A stretch of 17,975 nt of DNA, taken from the NCBI RefSeq assembly GCF_000454545.1, contig NZ_CM002140.1, positions 41,378 to 59,352 on the forward strand, in the 5' to 3' direction. A model generated the notes under the pieces. That model worked only from the letters and a program-made list of their open reading frames with translations, did not search any database and had not been told where the DNA came from. The position numbers were made by a program, and so were the translations under genes. Every line of letters starts with the position of its first letter. Position 1 is the stretch's first letter. Positions 1-6,532 of this stretch are shown one piece after another. This DNA comes from Xanthomonas cassavae CFBP 4642. GTDB lineage: Bacteria > Pseudomonadota > Gammaproteobacteria > Xanthomonadales > Xanthomonadaceae.

Positions 1-50
1 ACCGCGTGCCCGCGCGGCCGTCAGCCCGGCCTGGGTGCGTTCGCGGATCA
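1..50 (-). pseudogene. Serine resolvase fragment (second copy)
   Basis: These 50 bases are identical to positions 13384-13433, inside the large serine resolvase at 12862-13785, and keep its reading frame (the part reading LIRERTQAGLTAARARG). The 5' part of the gene is missing. The fragment is joined, through only a few bases, to a Tn3-type terminal repeat at 56-93. The rest of the gene would run off the left edge of the window. This indicates a second, internally deleted copy of the element found at 12821-14189. Confidence 0.75.
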
Positions 51-55
51 ATCGG

Positions 56-93
56 CTTAACTGACTTCCCTGTTCCATTGCTCCCCGGACCCC
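56..93 (-). repeat. 38-bp Tn3-family terminal inverted repeat, copy A
   Basis: Read on the minus strand it starts GGGGTCCGGGGAGCAATGG and ends GTTAAG. This is the length and layout of a classic Tn3 end, which also begins GGGGTC, has TGGAAC in the middle and ends GTTAAG. The outer tip (GGGG) is at 93, so the element body lies to the left. Copies B and C are at 12821-12858 and 14152-14189. The bases next to the three tips (TCGTC, ACAAC, TTGAA) do not match as target duplications. Confidence 0.8.
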
Positions 94-227
94 TCGTCCT
101 GTGCGGTAAGGCCCTTCCTCTTGGGATTCTTCGATACCGCATTAGCGGTGCGCAGCACGTCGCGCGGCACCAACTTGCCTAGCAATGCCCCGATTTGCTG
201 GGGGTCGTCGTTCTTCTTCGTGGCCAT
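57..227 (-). CDS. Small protein downstream of the partition genes, 3' end replaced by a Tn3 terminus
   Basis: The start chosen is the ATG giving MATKKNDDPQ, because AGGAG lies 8 bases upstream; an in-frame GTG at 245 has no better support. The product is about 56 residues. Its first five residues (MATKK) match those of the upstream ribbon-helix-helix protein. The gene follows that gene by 23 bases in the par operon. The last 11 residues (GSGEQWNREVS) are encoded by the Tn3 terminal repeat at 56-93, so the native protein was probably longer and has been truncated by insertion after TAQDE. I do not recognise the family; a partition or maintenance accessory role is inferred from position only. 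Confidence 0.5.
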   Translation of the reverse strand: MATKKNDDPQQIGALLGKLVPRDVLRTANAVSKNPKRKGLTAQDEGSGEQWNREVS

Positions 228-250
228 AGGGCGCTCTCCTGCCACAGCAG

Positions 251-508
251 TTAGCTGTTGTGGCGCTTTTCGTATTCGGTGAAGGCCAGTCGCAGCAGCT
301 CATTTAGCTTGAGGTCGTGCGATGCGGCGAACATGCGGAACCGGCGGCGTAGGTCTGCCGACACGCGGAAGTTCAACGGCACATTGTTAGCCGGATCGTC
401 GTTGGTGGGCGTCGGCTTGAGCGTGCGGGGGGGCATATCGGCCACTGGGGCGGCGCTGCCTTTGGTGGCGACTAGGCCGGTAAGATCGGCGCTTTTCTTC
501 GTAGCCAT
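251..508 (-). CDS. Ribbon-helix-helix partition protein (ParG/ParB-like partner of ParA)
   Basis: This is an 85-residue protein with a basic, flexible N-terminus (residues 1-45) and a C-terminal ribbon-helix-helix pattern (residues 46-85: PLNFRVSADLRRRFRMFAAS followed by a helix with LNELLRLAFTEYEK). This is the shape of small centromere-binding partners of type Ib ParA proteins, such as ParG. Its ATG lies one base after the parA stop, and its ribosome site (AAAGGAAA) is inside the parA end, so translation is probably coupled. By family it would bind repeats in the par promoter, repress the operon and load ParA at the centromere. The repeats at 1204-1247 are a plausible target. The exact subfamily is inferred. 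Confidence 0.75.
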   Translation of the reverse strand: MATKKSADLTGLVATKGSAAPVADMPPRTLKPTPTNDDPANNVPLNFRVSADLRRRFRMFAASHDLKLNELLRLAFTEYEKRHNS

Positions 509-509
509 A

Positions 510-1160
510 TTAGACGGTTTCCTTTTTGCGAGCTTTCTTTTTATCGTTCATGCGTTCTTGCACGAAAGCAAATAACGCCGTGATTTCCTCGGCGCTCCGG
601 CCCTTACCATCGGTTTCCTGCACCGTGCGGCCGTCCACCATACTGCCGGCATAGTCCACACGATCATGCACGATGGATGGGGCTACGGGACCGTGCGCAG
701 ACAGGGCGGCCACCGCTTGCACCGTCAGGCGGGCGGTCGGCTTCGCTTGCGTGAGTGCGAACGCGAAGGGCCTCCCGGCTTCCTGTGCAATGTCCACCGT
801 GCTGCCGACTGCGCGCAGGTCGTGCGGGCTAGGCCGGGTTGGAATCAGCACAAGGTCGGCGAGCTTCACCACGTCCCGGATGGCATCGGTGATGGCGGGC
901 GGGGTATCGATGACGGCCAGCTTAAAACCGGCGCTGGCCAGCGCTTCCAATTTCGCCGGCAGCTCGGCCAGCGTCGCGGCCGCGAGCGCCGGAGTGTCCG
1001 CATCACGCGAGTTCCACCACGCCGACAAACTGCCTTGGGGATCGGTGTCGATAAGGACGGCAGGCCCCACGCCGGCCTGCTCGGCGGCTATGGCCAGATG
1101 CGCGGCCAGCGTCGTCTTGCCCGCCCCGCCTTTCTGACTTGCCAACACTAGGGTTTTCAC
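510..1160 (-). CDS. parA: ParA-type plasmid partition ATPase
   Basis: This is a 216-residue P-loop ATPase. The deviant Walker A motif KGGAGKTT is at residues 10-17, the A' motif LIDTDPQGSLSAWW begins near residue 36, and a Walker B-like strand reads KLAVIDTPP. The short length, with no N-terminal DNA-binding domain, is typical of type Ib plasmid ParA proteins. The likely start is GTG at 1160, which places the P-loop close to the N-terminus as usual; AAGGGG lies just upstream, and an ATG overlapping it is followed directly by TGA. ParA would move and separate plasmid copies over the nucleoid together with the downstream RHH protein. The promoter and repeats lie in 1161-1253. Confidence 0.9.
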   Translation of the reverse strand: MKTLVLASQKGGAGKTTLAAHLAIAAEQAGVGPAVLIDTDPQGSLSAWWNSRDADTPALAAATLAELPAKLEALASAGFKLAVIDTPPAITDAIRDVVKLADLVLIPTRPSPHDLRAVGSTVDIAQEAGRPFAFALTQAKPTARLTVQAVAALSAHGPVAPSIVHDRVDYAGSMVDGRTVQETDGKGRSAEEITALFAFVQERMNDKKKARKKETV

Positions 1161-1194
1161 ATGTCGCCCCTTCTTAGTTTGTTTTGACAATTGG

Positions 1195-1223
1195 ATGATA
1201 AACAGAAAGCACGCAACTAGCAA
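1195..1223 (-). promoter_or_regulatory. Candidate promoter of the parA operon
   Basis: On the minus strand TTGCTA (1223-1218) and TATCAT (1200-1195) are separated by exactly 17 bases, 35 bases upstream of the parA GTG. The -35 to -10 interval overlaps one copy of the repeat described at 1204-1247, which suits autoregulation. It was assigned by eye only. Confidence 0.45.
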
Positions 1224-1247
1224 GCACTAATAGTAGAAAGCACGCAA
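1204..1247. repeat. Direct repeats in the par promoter (candidate centromere/operator)
   Basis: AGAAAGCACGCAA occurs at 1204-1216 and again at 1235-1247, a 31-base period. Shorter CAAGCAC units lie at 1221-1227 and 1245-1251. Iterated sites directly upstream of parA are where type Ib partition complexes usually assemble. Binding by the RHH protein is inferred. Confidence 0.45.
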
Positions 1248-1253
1248 GCACGT

Positions 1254-1661
1254 TTAGCCGCGATCCAGCGTTTCCCGCTCGGTATCGGTGAACCCCGGCC
1301 ACTCCGGGCCGAACGCCGCCGCAAGCTGCCGCAGAAGGCCGCGCAGCTCGTCAGCGTCCCCGTCGCGGCGTACCGCATCCAGCAGCGCCGCTGCATGGTC
1401 CGGGTCTGCGCGGAACAGCTCGGCCATCGCCTCGTCATGGGGGCGATCTTTCCGGACATTTCCGGGATGGGCCTTACCGGGCGGATAGTCGATGGCCTCG
1501 ATCCCGGTCAGCGGCTCGCCATCTTCGCGCATCGGCCCGGACTCCTGCCGATCCATCCATGCGAAAAAGTCATCGACGTGGGTCTGCTCCTCCGGCGTCA
1601 GCGGCTCCGGCGGCTTCGGCCGGTCGGGGTAGTCGAGAATGATCCGTTTCGGCTTCTTCAT
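1254..1661 (-). CDS. Hypothetical protein coupled to a resolvase; C-terminus resembles antidote-type proteins
   Basis: This is a 135-residue protein. Its ATG overlaps the stop of the upstream resolvase (ATGA), so the two are translationally coupled; the longer open frame upstream overlaps the resolvase and is rejected. The N-terminal half is rich in Pro, Asp and Glu (PDRPKPPEPLTPEEQ). The C-terminal half, from HDEAMAELFRADPDHAAALL to LRQLAAAFG, resembles by eye the small helical region of HI1420-type addiction-module antidotes, but no helix-turn-helix is evident. No toxin partner is adjacent. The function is unknown; coupling to a resolvase suggests a role in plasmid maintenance. Confidence 0.65.
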   Translation of the reverse strand: MKKPKRIILDYPDRPKPPEPLTPEEQTHVDDFFAWMDRQESGPMREDGEPLTGIEAIDYPPGKAHPGNVRKDRPHDEAMAELFRADPDHAAALLDAVRRDGDADELRGLLRQLAAAFGPEWPGFTDTERETLDRG

Positions 1662-2275
1662 TTGGCGCCGTCCTCCTTGGTCAGGGCGCGATACAGGGTC
1701 GCTCGATGCACACCCAGCAAGGCGGCCGCTTGGGTTGCAGTCTGCCCATCCTCGTCGATCAGGCGGCGGGCGTGGGCAATCTGCGCAGGGGTGAGGGTAG
1801 GGCGGCGGCCGAAGCGAACGCCCCGCGCCTTGGCCGCTGTGCGCCCGTTGCGTGTGCGCTCCACGATCAGAGACCGCTCGAACTCGGCAATGCCGGCAAA
1901 CACCGTCAGAACCATGCGCCCCGCCGGGCTGGTCGTGTCGGCCCACGGCTCGGCCAGCGACCGCAAGCCGGCCCCCTTCGCCTGCAACTGCTCGGCTATG
2001 TCCAGCAGGTCGCGGGTGTTGCGGGCGAGGCGGTCAAGCCGCGTCACTGTTACCACGTCGCCGGCCCTCAGATGGTCGAGCATCCGGGCCAGCTCGGCCC
2101 GCTTGCTGTGGGTGCCGGTGATCTTCTCGGCGAAGATGCGGGAACAGCCGGCCGCGTGCAGCTCGGTCCGCTGATTGGTCAGCTCTTGGTCGTCGGTCGA
2201 AACCCGCGCATAGCCGACGAGCAATCGGCCGCTCATCAGGTCGAGCGTGCCGGGGTCTTGTTTGTGCCGTGCCAT
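1658..2275 (-). CDS. Serine recombinase (Tn3/ParA-type resolvase)
   Basis: This 205-residue small serine recombinase has the catalytic serine in YARVSTDDQ (Ser26), the arginine-containing motif TRLDRLARN, the E-helix region GRMVLTVFAGIAEFERSLI, and a C-terminal helix-turn-helix of the Hin/resolvase type (TATQAAALLGVHRATLYRAL). The start at 2275 has AAGGG 8 bases upstream; Met14 (MSGRLLVGYARV) is an alternative nearer the conserved core. A 28-bp imperfect palindrome at 2300-2327 just upstream fits a resolvase crossover site. It probably resolves plasmid multimers or transposon cointegrates. It shares its 3' end with the coupled gene at 1254-1661. Confidence 0.88.
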   Translation of the reverse strand: MARHKQDPGTLDLMSGRLLVGYARVSTDDQELTNQRTELHAAGCSRIFAEKITGTHSKRAELARMLDHLRAGDVVTVTRLDRLARNTRDLLDIAEQLQAKGAGLRSLAEPWADTTSPAGRMVLTVFAGIAEFERSLIVERTRNGRTAAKARGVRFGRRPTLTPAQIAHARRLIDEDGQTATQAAALLGVHRATLYRALTKEDGAK

Positions 2276-2299
2276 AGGGCCGCCCTTAGTCGCAAATGT

Positions 2300-2327
2300 T
2301 GTCGCACATTATAGAATATAAGCGACA
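2300..2327. promoter_or_regulatory. Candidate res subsite I of the 205-aa resolvase
   Basis: This is a 28-bp imperfect inverted repeat whose two ends read TGTCGC when each is read inward, with an AT-rich centre. Tn3-family resolvase subsite I is also 28 bp, and half-sites starting TGTC are typical. It starts 25 bases upstream of the resolvase ATG. The promoter probably overlaps it. Confidence 0.55.
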
Positions 2328-2373
2328 AAGTTTTGCAACATAGAAAAGCCAGCAATTCCGGAGCTGTGGCGGC

Positions 2374-2401
2374 AGTCGCAAAACTTAGGACTTGTGCAAC
2401 A
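2374..2401. promoter_or_regulatory. Candidate accessory res subsite
   Basis: A second 28-bp stretch has half-sites AGTCGCAAAA and, on the other strand, TGTTGCACAA, resembling those of 2300-2327. It lies where accessory resolvase subsites would be expected. The symmetry is weaker, so this is tentative. Confidence 0.3.
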
Positions 2402-2482
2402 CGCAGGACCGGGCCGGACTCGTCATTTCACACACAGAGCGGGGGCAAGGGGGAGCGATTTAACGACGCCGGGCAAACAAAC

Positions 2483-2520
2483 GTAATGACATTGACATTA
2501 CGGCGCGGTACACTTACATG
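2483..2520 (+). promoter_or_regulatory. tacA: Candidate promoter/operator of the toxin-antitoxin operon
   Basis: GTAATG (2483-2488) and CATTAC (2496-2501) form an inverted repeat, likely an RHH operator. It overlaps a perfect -35 box TTGACA (2492-2497) followed, 17 bases later, by a poor -10 (TACATG, 2515-2520). TA antitoxins of this type repress their own operon, so an operator over the -35 box is expected. The -10 assignment is weak. Confidence 0.4.
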
Positions 2521-2540
2521 AAACCGCAGGAGATTGAGCC

Positions 2541-3379
<839 letters not shown>

Positions 3380-3814
3380 CGGATATTTTGGCGGTTCCGG
3401 CTTACAACCCTGTCTTGGTCACACATGCAGCTGAGCAGGTCCGCGATCGTGTCACCAACGTCCTCGCCGGCGCCGACTACGATCAGGTGCCAGATCAACC
3501 CCCTACGGACAACGCCTCACCCGCGCACGCGCGGCTTCAGCGCCGAGAGCAACGCTCCCGCCGCCGACAGGGAGCCGCCCTCCCCCTGCCCTGCAAACCC
3601 GCTTTTGATGGCGCCGCCGCCAGGCCGTCCCCGGCTTGTCCACGGCCGGCGCGCAGCGCCGCCCCGGAGCCGGAGACCTCCCTATCGGATGAATGGTCCA
3701 TTTAGGCTGGCCCATTTTATGTGGTCCGTTTAAGTCAACAAAAAAATATTGGGCCACCCGTAAAATTGATGGTACGTTTAGGTTTAACCCAAAAAGGCCG
3801 AGCAAGAGGCCACC
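3380..3814. other. Gene-poor stretch between toxin gene and resolvase remnant
   Basis: Open frames here are arginine/proline-rich, have no recognisable domain, and occur in overlapping frames on both strands, so none is called. The left two-thirds is very GC-rich. The right part (3690-3800) turns abruptly AT-rich and contains the repeat set described separately. It is probably the remnant of another transposon or backbone region. Confidence 0.5.
3695..3782 (+). repeat. Three copies of GGTMCRTTTARG (candidate res/operator repeats)
   Basis: GGTCCATTTAGG (3695-3706), GGTCCGTTTAAG (3723-3734) and GGTACGTTTAGG (3771-3782) lie in the same orientation in an AT-rich stretch upstream of a serine recombinase remnant. 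Spacings are 28 and 48 bases. Repeated sites upstream of tnpR are usually resolvase-binding subsites, which is the most economical reading. Confidence 0.4.
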
Positions 3815-3862
3815 ATGTCCGACGTGATTCCTACCCCAGCCGATCTGGCGAGTAGCATTTGA
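3815..3862 (+). CDS. 15-residue leader peptide upstream of resolvase remnant
   Basis: ATG begins MSDVIPTPADLASSI and ends at TGA, which overlaps the ATG of the following recombinase pseudogene (TGATG). AAGAGG lies upstream. It may be a translational-coupling leader, or simply the remnant of an earlier gene. It is too short to recognise. Confidence 0.3.
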   Translation: MSDVIPTPADLASSI

Positions 3863-4152
3863 TGGCGCGTGCTCCTGCAGAACCCTTCAAGGTTGCTCGG
3901 ATTTACCAGCGCGTCAGCACTGATGGCCAGGATCTCACGCGATAAGCCGCGATCGTCCAAGAGGCCAAGGCCGCCGGCTTCTACGTCGCCGGCGTCTATC
4001 GTGAGAAGGCTTCTGGTGCGCGCGCCGATCGCCCTGAGTTGCTGCGCATGATCGAGGATCTGCAATCGGGCGAAGTGGTCATTGCTGAAAAGATCGATCG
4101 GATCAGCCGCTTGCCACTGGTCGAAGCCGAGCGCCTGGTAGCGTCTATCCGA
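3862..4152 (+). pseudogene. Serine resolvase remnant (TnpR-like), nonsense mutation and 3' truncation
   Basis: The frame reads MARAPAEPFKVARIYQRVST, with the resolvase catalytic motif YQRVST, then GQDLTR followed by an in-frame TAA (3943-3945) where the family usually has Gln (RQAAIV). It continues as AAIVQEAKAAGFYVAGVYRE, ASGARADRPELLRMIEDL, EVVIAEKIDRISRLPL and VEAERLVASIR. It stops where the TnXax1-like repeat begins at 4153. The E-helix and the DNA-binding domain are missing. The gene is therefore dead twice over. It belongs to a TnpR type different from both intact resolvases in this window. Confidence 0.85.
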
Positions 4153-4239
4153 GGGTCGGCAGGGATTCGTGTAAAAAACAGCCAAAAATGAGCTAAATTT
4201 TTGCCGGAAAAGGGTTTTCGAGAAGTTCTACCGCCCCTC
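4153..4239 (+). repeat. TnXax1-like long terminal inverted repeat, left end
   Basis: This is an 87-base repeat starting GGGTCGGCAGGGATTCGTGT with its outer tip at 4153. The reverse complement of 12656-12742 has the same length and first 24 bases; matching blocks (ACAGCCAAAA, TGAGCTAA, GAAAAGGGTTT) occur at the same offsets throughout. Unusually long inverted repeats of this kind are known for TnXax1 and the effector-carrying mobile insertion cassettes of Xanthomonas. The flanking bases (TCCGA left of this end, TTGTC right of the other) do not form a target duplication. Confidence 0.85.
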
Positions 4240-4388
4240 TGCAATAGCAGCCTCGCACACCGACCTCCCGCCATCTCCCGGATCCACATTCCACTGAATA
4301 ACGTGGTGTTTACACACGGCAGCACATTTACCCACGAGGTCCAGGCACGTTGTTTAGTTTTCAGCTTCGCCCGATCACTAGGCACAGT

Positions 4389-4413
4389 TTCGCCAGTCCA
4401 AAGAGTTTTTCGC
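4389..4413 (+). promoter_or_regulatory. Perfect PIP box (HrpX-binding site)
   Basis: TTCGC at 4389-4393 and TTCGC at 4409-4413 are separated by exactly 15 bases, which is the canonical plant-inducible promoter box bound by HrpX in Xanthomonas. It lies 69 bases upstream of the ATG at 4483 on the same strand. No convincing -10 box was found at the usual 30-32 bases downstream. Confidence 0.8.
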
Positions 4414-4482
4414 TTGGCGAAAGCAGGTTTACGCTTTTCGTGAGAAGTTAGCAGCCCGCACTCTCAAGTTAGGAGTTCTTAT

Positions 4483-4770
4483 ATGGGATGCTTCAACGTC
4501 ACAGGTGCCAGTGGGAAGGCAAGCGAATATGTTGTCGAGCAACACGCTGGTCGGACCACGAATGAGCAAGCGACGCAAGAGTCGGCGACTCATCGGGAGA
4601 CACAGGGTGTATTGCAAGGATTGAAGAGGCAAAGCTCGATTAGGAGTCAGTCCGATACTGAAGATGATGTGCAGTTTGCCGTGTCGCAAGCGCGAGCGGG
4701 AGGGCGCTTCCGTCCCGGTCCGCTACCTGAGCAGAAGGAACTGATCGCGCCCAAGCCCGGTAATGAATAG
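4483..4770 (+). CDS. Candidate small type III effector with MGC N-terminus under a PIP box
   Basis: This is a 95-residue protein of a family I do not recognise. The start has TTAGGAG 7-8 bases upstream and lies downstream of a perfect PIP box, so HrpX/HrpG-dependent expression is expected. The N-terminus (MGCFNVTGASGKASEYVV) is rich in Gly, Ser and Thr, as in type III secretion signals. Gly2-Cys3 could be acylated in the plant cell, though residue 6 is Val rather than the Ser/Thr preferred for myristoylation. The rest is hydrophilic, rich in Gln, Ser, Arg and Glu, with no transmembrane segment or catalytic motif visible. It lies tail-to-tail with xopE inside the TnXax1-type cassette. It could also be the leader of a truncated larger effector. 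Function is unknown. Confidence 0.6.
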   Translation: MGCFNVTGASGKASEYVVEQHAGRTTNEQATQESATHRETQGVLQGLKRQSSIRSQSDTEDDVQFAVSQARAGGRFRPGPLPEQKELIAPKPGNE

Positions 4771-4867
4771 ATTGCGCTCAAAAGTGCCCGCAGGAGTTTG
4801 TGAAAAATGCTTGGCTCGACGTCCCCCGCCCTGAGTACCGGCTGGGTTTAGAGTCTGGGACTGATGT

Positions 4868-4889
4868 GACCCACCCGCATGGTTGGGTC
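4868..4889 (-). terminator. Hairpin between xopE and the convergent small gene
   Basis: GACCCA-C-CC and GG-T-TGGGTC form a stem with a four-base loop, 9 bases beyond the xopE stop, in the gap between two convergent genes. There is no T-run on either side, so termination is uncertain. Confidence 0.25.
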
Positions 4890-4898
4890 CAGCACCGG

Positions 4899-5969
4899 TT
4901 ACTGGCTCTGCTCGCCCAGCTGATATGCGGCAGCGGCAATGTCTTCGGCAGCTGCGCTTGCTGCTTTCTTGCCGAAACCCAGTGCGCATGCCGATTTGAT
5001 GGACATCTTCTTCAAAGCCTTGCTGCTCTGCTCTGCCCGCGACAAGCCAAGCTCTGAAGAGTTGGTCAATGTAGCCAGACCTTGCCGAACCCGTCTACGA
5101 AACGCATCGCTCACCACAGGTTGCGGTTGCCAGACTTCCTCAGGCGCGCAATGGAACTGCTGGGCTTTCAGTCTCTTGAGGTGTGTTTCAGTCAGGGGGA
5201 GGCAGTTTTCCAGAAGATACTGCGCGCCTGCGGCCGTCTTGGCGGCAATGTCATCTCCGTCCTTGGCATTCAAGGCCAAGCGTTCTTGGGTGTGTTGAGC
5301 ATTTGCCGCAAATCTGCTGTCGGACGCAAACACCGCCGGTCCTTGAGCCCAAGGGTCTAGGACGATGGTCTTGTGATGTCCGTCCGGCACGCGCGACTCA
5401 GCCCAGTCATGGCCCTGATGGTTGTGCTGGACATAGTGGACGCTTTCTTCTGGCTGAAGCTTCTGTACATGTCGCATGGTTGCTACGGCAGCATATCCGG
5501 CGCAATGACCGCCCTGGACGAATTCAGATACGACCGCATGCCCCAGCGTCGGATTCGTGAGCATTGACGCCGGCGCCGCGCCGCGCACCAGATCGACAAA
5601 CACATCATGTGCGGCCTGCGCATGTTGACTGGATGCGTGATCGCTGACGGCAATGTCGGTGGCGACGTTGCCGCGTCCGTATGGGAAGCGCGCCCGTGTC
5701 TCCTGCATCGTGTTGTTCGCCTTGTGCAGCCGAGGGATGTCCTGGGGCTCGACCGGATCCCCGATGACGGCTTTGCTCAGCAAGTAGCCGGCGAGGGAGA
5801 TATCAGGATCGGAGAGCAAACCGCCACGACGCCGACGCTTGGGCAAATCGCTCAACAGCCCATTTACAACACCCACAAAGGATTGCCGCGTCTGCGGCGG
5901 AAGGGGAGGCGCGTCCTCTTGGCGCGGCGAGTGCGGGGCGTTGTTTGTCGTTGAGATAGTGCAACCCAT
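4899..5969 (-). CDS. xopE: XopE-family type III effector (HopX/AvrPphE superfamily)
   Basis: This 356-residue effector has a putative N-terminal acylation motif MGCTIS (Gly2 myristoylation, Ser6 consensus; Cys3 palmitoylation possible) that would target it to plant membranes. The HopX-type transglutaminase-like triad is intact by eye: Cys156 in GGHCAGYAAVA, His187 in QGHDWAE, and Asp205 in IVLDPWAQG. The conserved A domain lies upstream (about residues 85-150). The start is fixed by MGC; the frame stays open upstream only through IS sequence. Subfamily XopE3 is suggested by the nearby XopAI-like gene, since that pairing is known in X. citri, but sequence alone did not settle it. An IS1595-type end lies two bases before the ATG, so the native promoter is displaced (see 9283-9360) and expression may be lost or changed. 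Confidence 0.88.
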   Translation of the reverse strand: MGCTISTTNNAPHSPRQEDAPPLPPQTRQSFVGVVNGLLSDLPKRRRRGGLLSDPDISLAGYLLSKAVIGDPVEPQDIPRLHKANNTMQETRARFPYGRGNVATDIAVSDHASSQHAQAAHDVFVDLVRGAAPASMLTNPTLGHAVVSEFVQGGHCAGYAAVATMRHVQKLQPEESVHYVQHNHQGHDWAESRVPDGHHKTIVLDPWAQGPAVFASDSRFAANAQHTQERLALNAKDGDDIAAKTAAGAQYLLENCLPLTETHLKRLKAQQFHCAPEEVWQPQPVVSDAFRRRVRQGLATLTNSSELGLSRAEQSSKALKKMSIKSACALGFGKKAASAAAEDIAAAAYQLGEQSQ

Positions 5970-5971
5970 TT
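5964..5971 (+). repeat. 8-bp target-site duplication, left copy
   Basis: ACCCATTT directly abuts the outer end of the left IS1595-type copy (CCTGATTAG at 5972). The identical octamer abuts the outer end of the right copy at 9275-9282. Eight bases is the usual duplication length of the IS1595 family. The octamer contains the xopE start codon (on the minus strand, AAATGGGT). Confidence 0.8.
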
Positions 5972-6529
5972 CCTGATTAGCCCCATCCCTCAGCCATGGA
6001 AGTTGCTTGCCATACGCAAAACGCGCTCTGGGCAAGGTGTGCAACGCAGCAGCGCCGTCGCCAGCCGCGGCAGCATCTGTTTCAGGTCGAATCGGCGGTT
6101 GAAGCGATAGGCCGCCTCGGCCAGGTAGCGCCTTGCATACTTGGCCTGGCCCACCGCATGGTAGGTCCCGCTGATGGCGCGTTTGACATTGCCCAGCACC
6201 ACATTCAACCAACGTACTCCCTGGACTTCGGTTGCGGCACGACCACCGCCGGTGTCCAGTGTGGTGTGAGCATGTCCGGCATCCTCAAGACGGCGGAAAC
6301 ACGCCAGCCCATCGCTGTAGACCTCGCATTCCGGCTCCAGACGCCGCGCGATCCAGTCCTCCAGCGAGGCGTTGTCAATAGCGATCCACAAACTCGCTCA
6401 GCGACAATCCCGGCTGAAACTGCACGATGTTGATGCCCATCTCCCGCCTCCTTCGCTTCAGCTAGGGCCATTGTCCAACCCCAGCGTCGCAGATCCTGCA
6501 ACTACCGGCTGAGGAGGGGGCTAATCAGG
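5972..6529 (-). mobile_element. IS1595-family element, internally deleted copy (558 bp)
   Basis: The left end is CCTGATTAGCCCCATCCCTC, matching the longer copy at 8317-9274. The right end is a slightly mutated inverted repeat ending CTAATCAGG. About 400 bases of the transposase gene are missing. The intact start, ATG GGC ATC AAC with GGAGG upstream, encodes MGINIVQFQPGLSLSEFVDRY and then jumps at a deletion junction to the C-terminal part (DNASLEDWIARRLEPECEVY onward), with a TGA created at the joint. It cannot make transposase but both ends are present, so it could act as one end of a composite element. Confidence 0.8.
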
Positions 6530-6532
6530 TTT

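Noticed and set aside
666..1151. Long plus-strand open frames opposite parA
   Set aside because: Two overlapping frames, rich in Arg/Gly or Ala/Ser, are typical antisense shadows of a GC-rich gene; parA on the other strand has all its motifs.
1664..1946. Longer N-terminal extension of the 135-residue protein
   Set aside because: The extension is out of frame with, and fully inside, the resolvase gene. The ATGA overlap at 1661 is the natural start.
3388..3733. Open frames of about 100 codons in the GC-rich stretch after the toxin gene
   Set aside because: They are overlapping frames with low-complexity Arg/Pro/Ala composition, no ribosome site and no recognisable domain.
5990..6391. Open frame of 133 codons inside the short IS1595-type copy
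   Set aside because: It is the C-terminal half of the transposase after a 400-base deletion, without its N-terminal half and with a stop at the junction; described under the mobile element.
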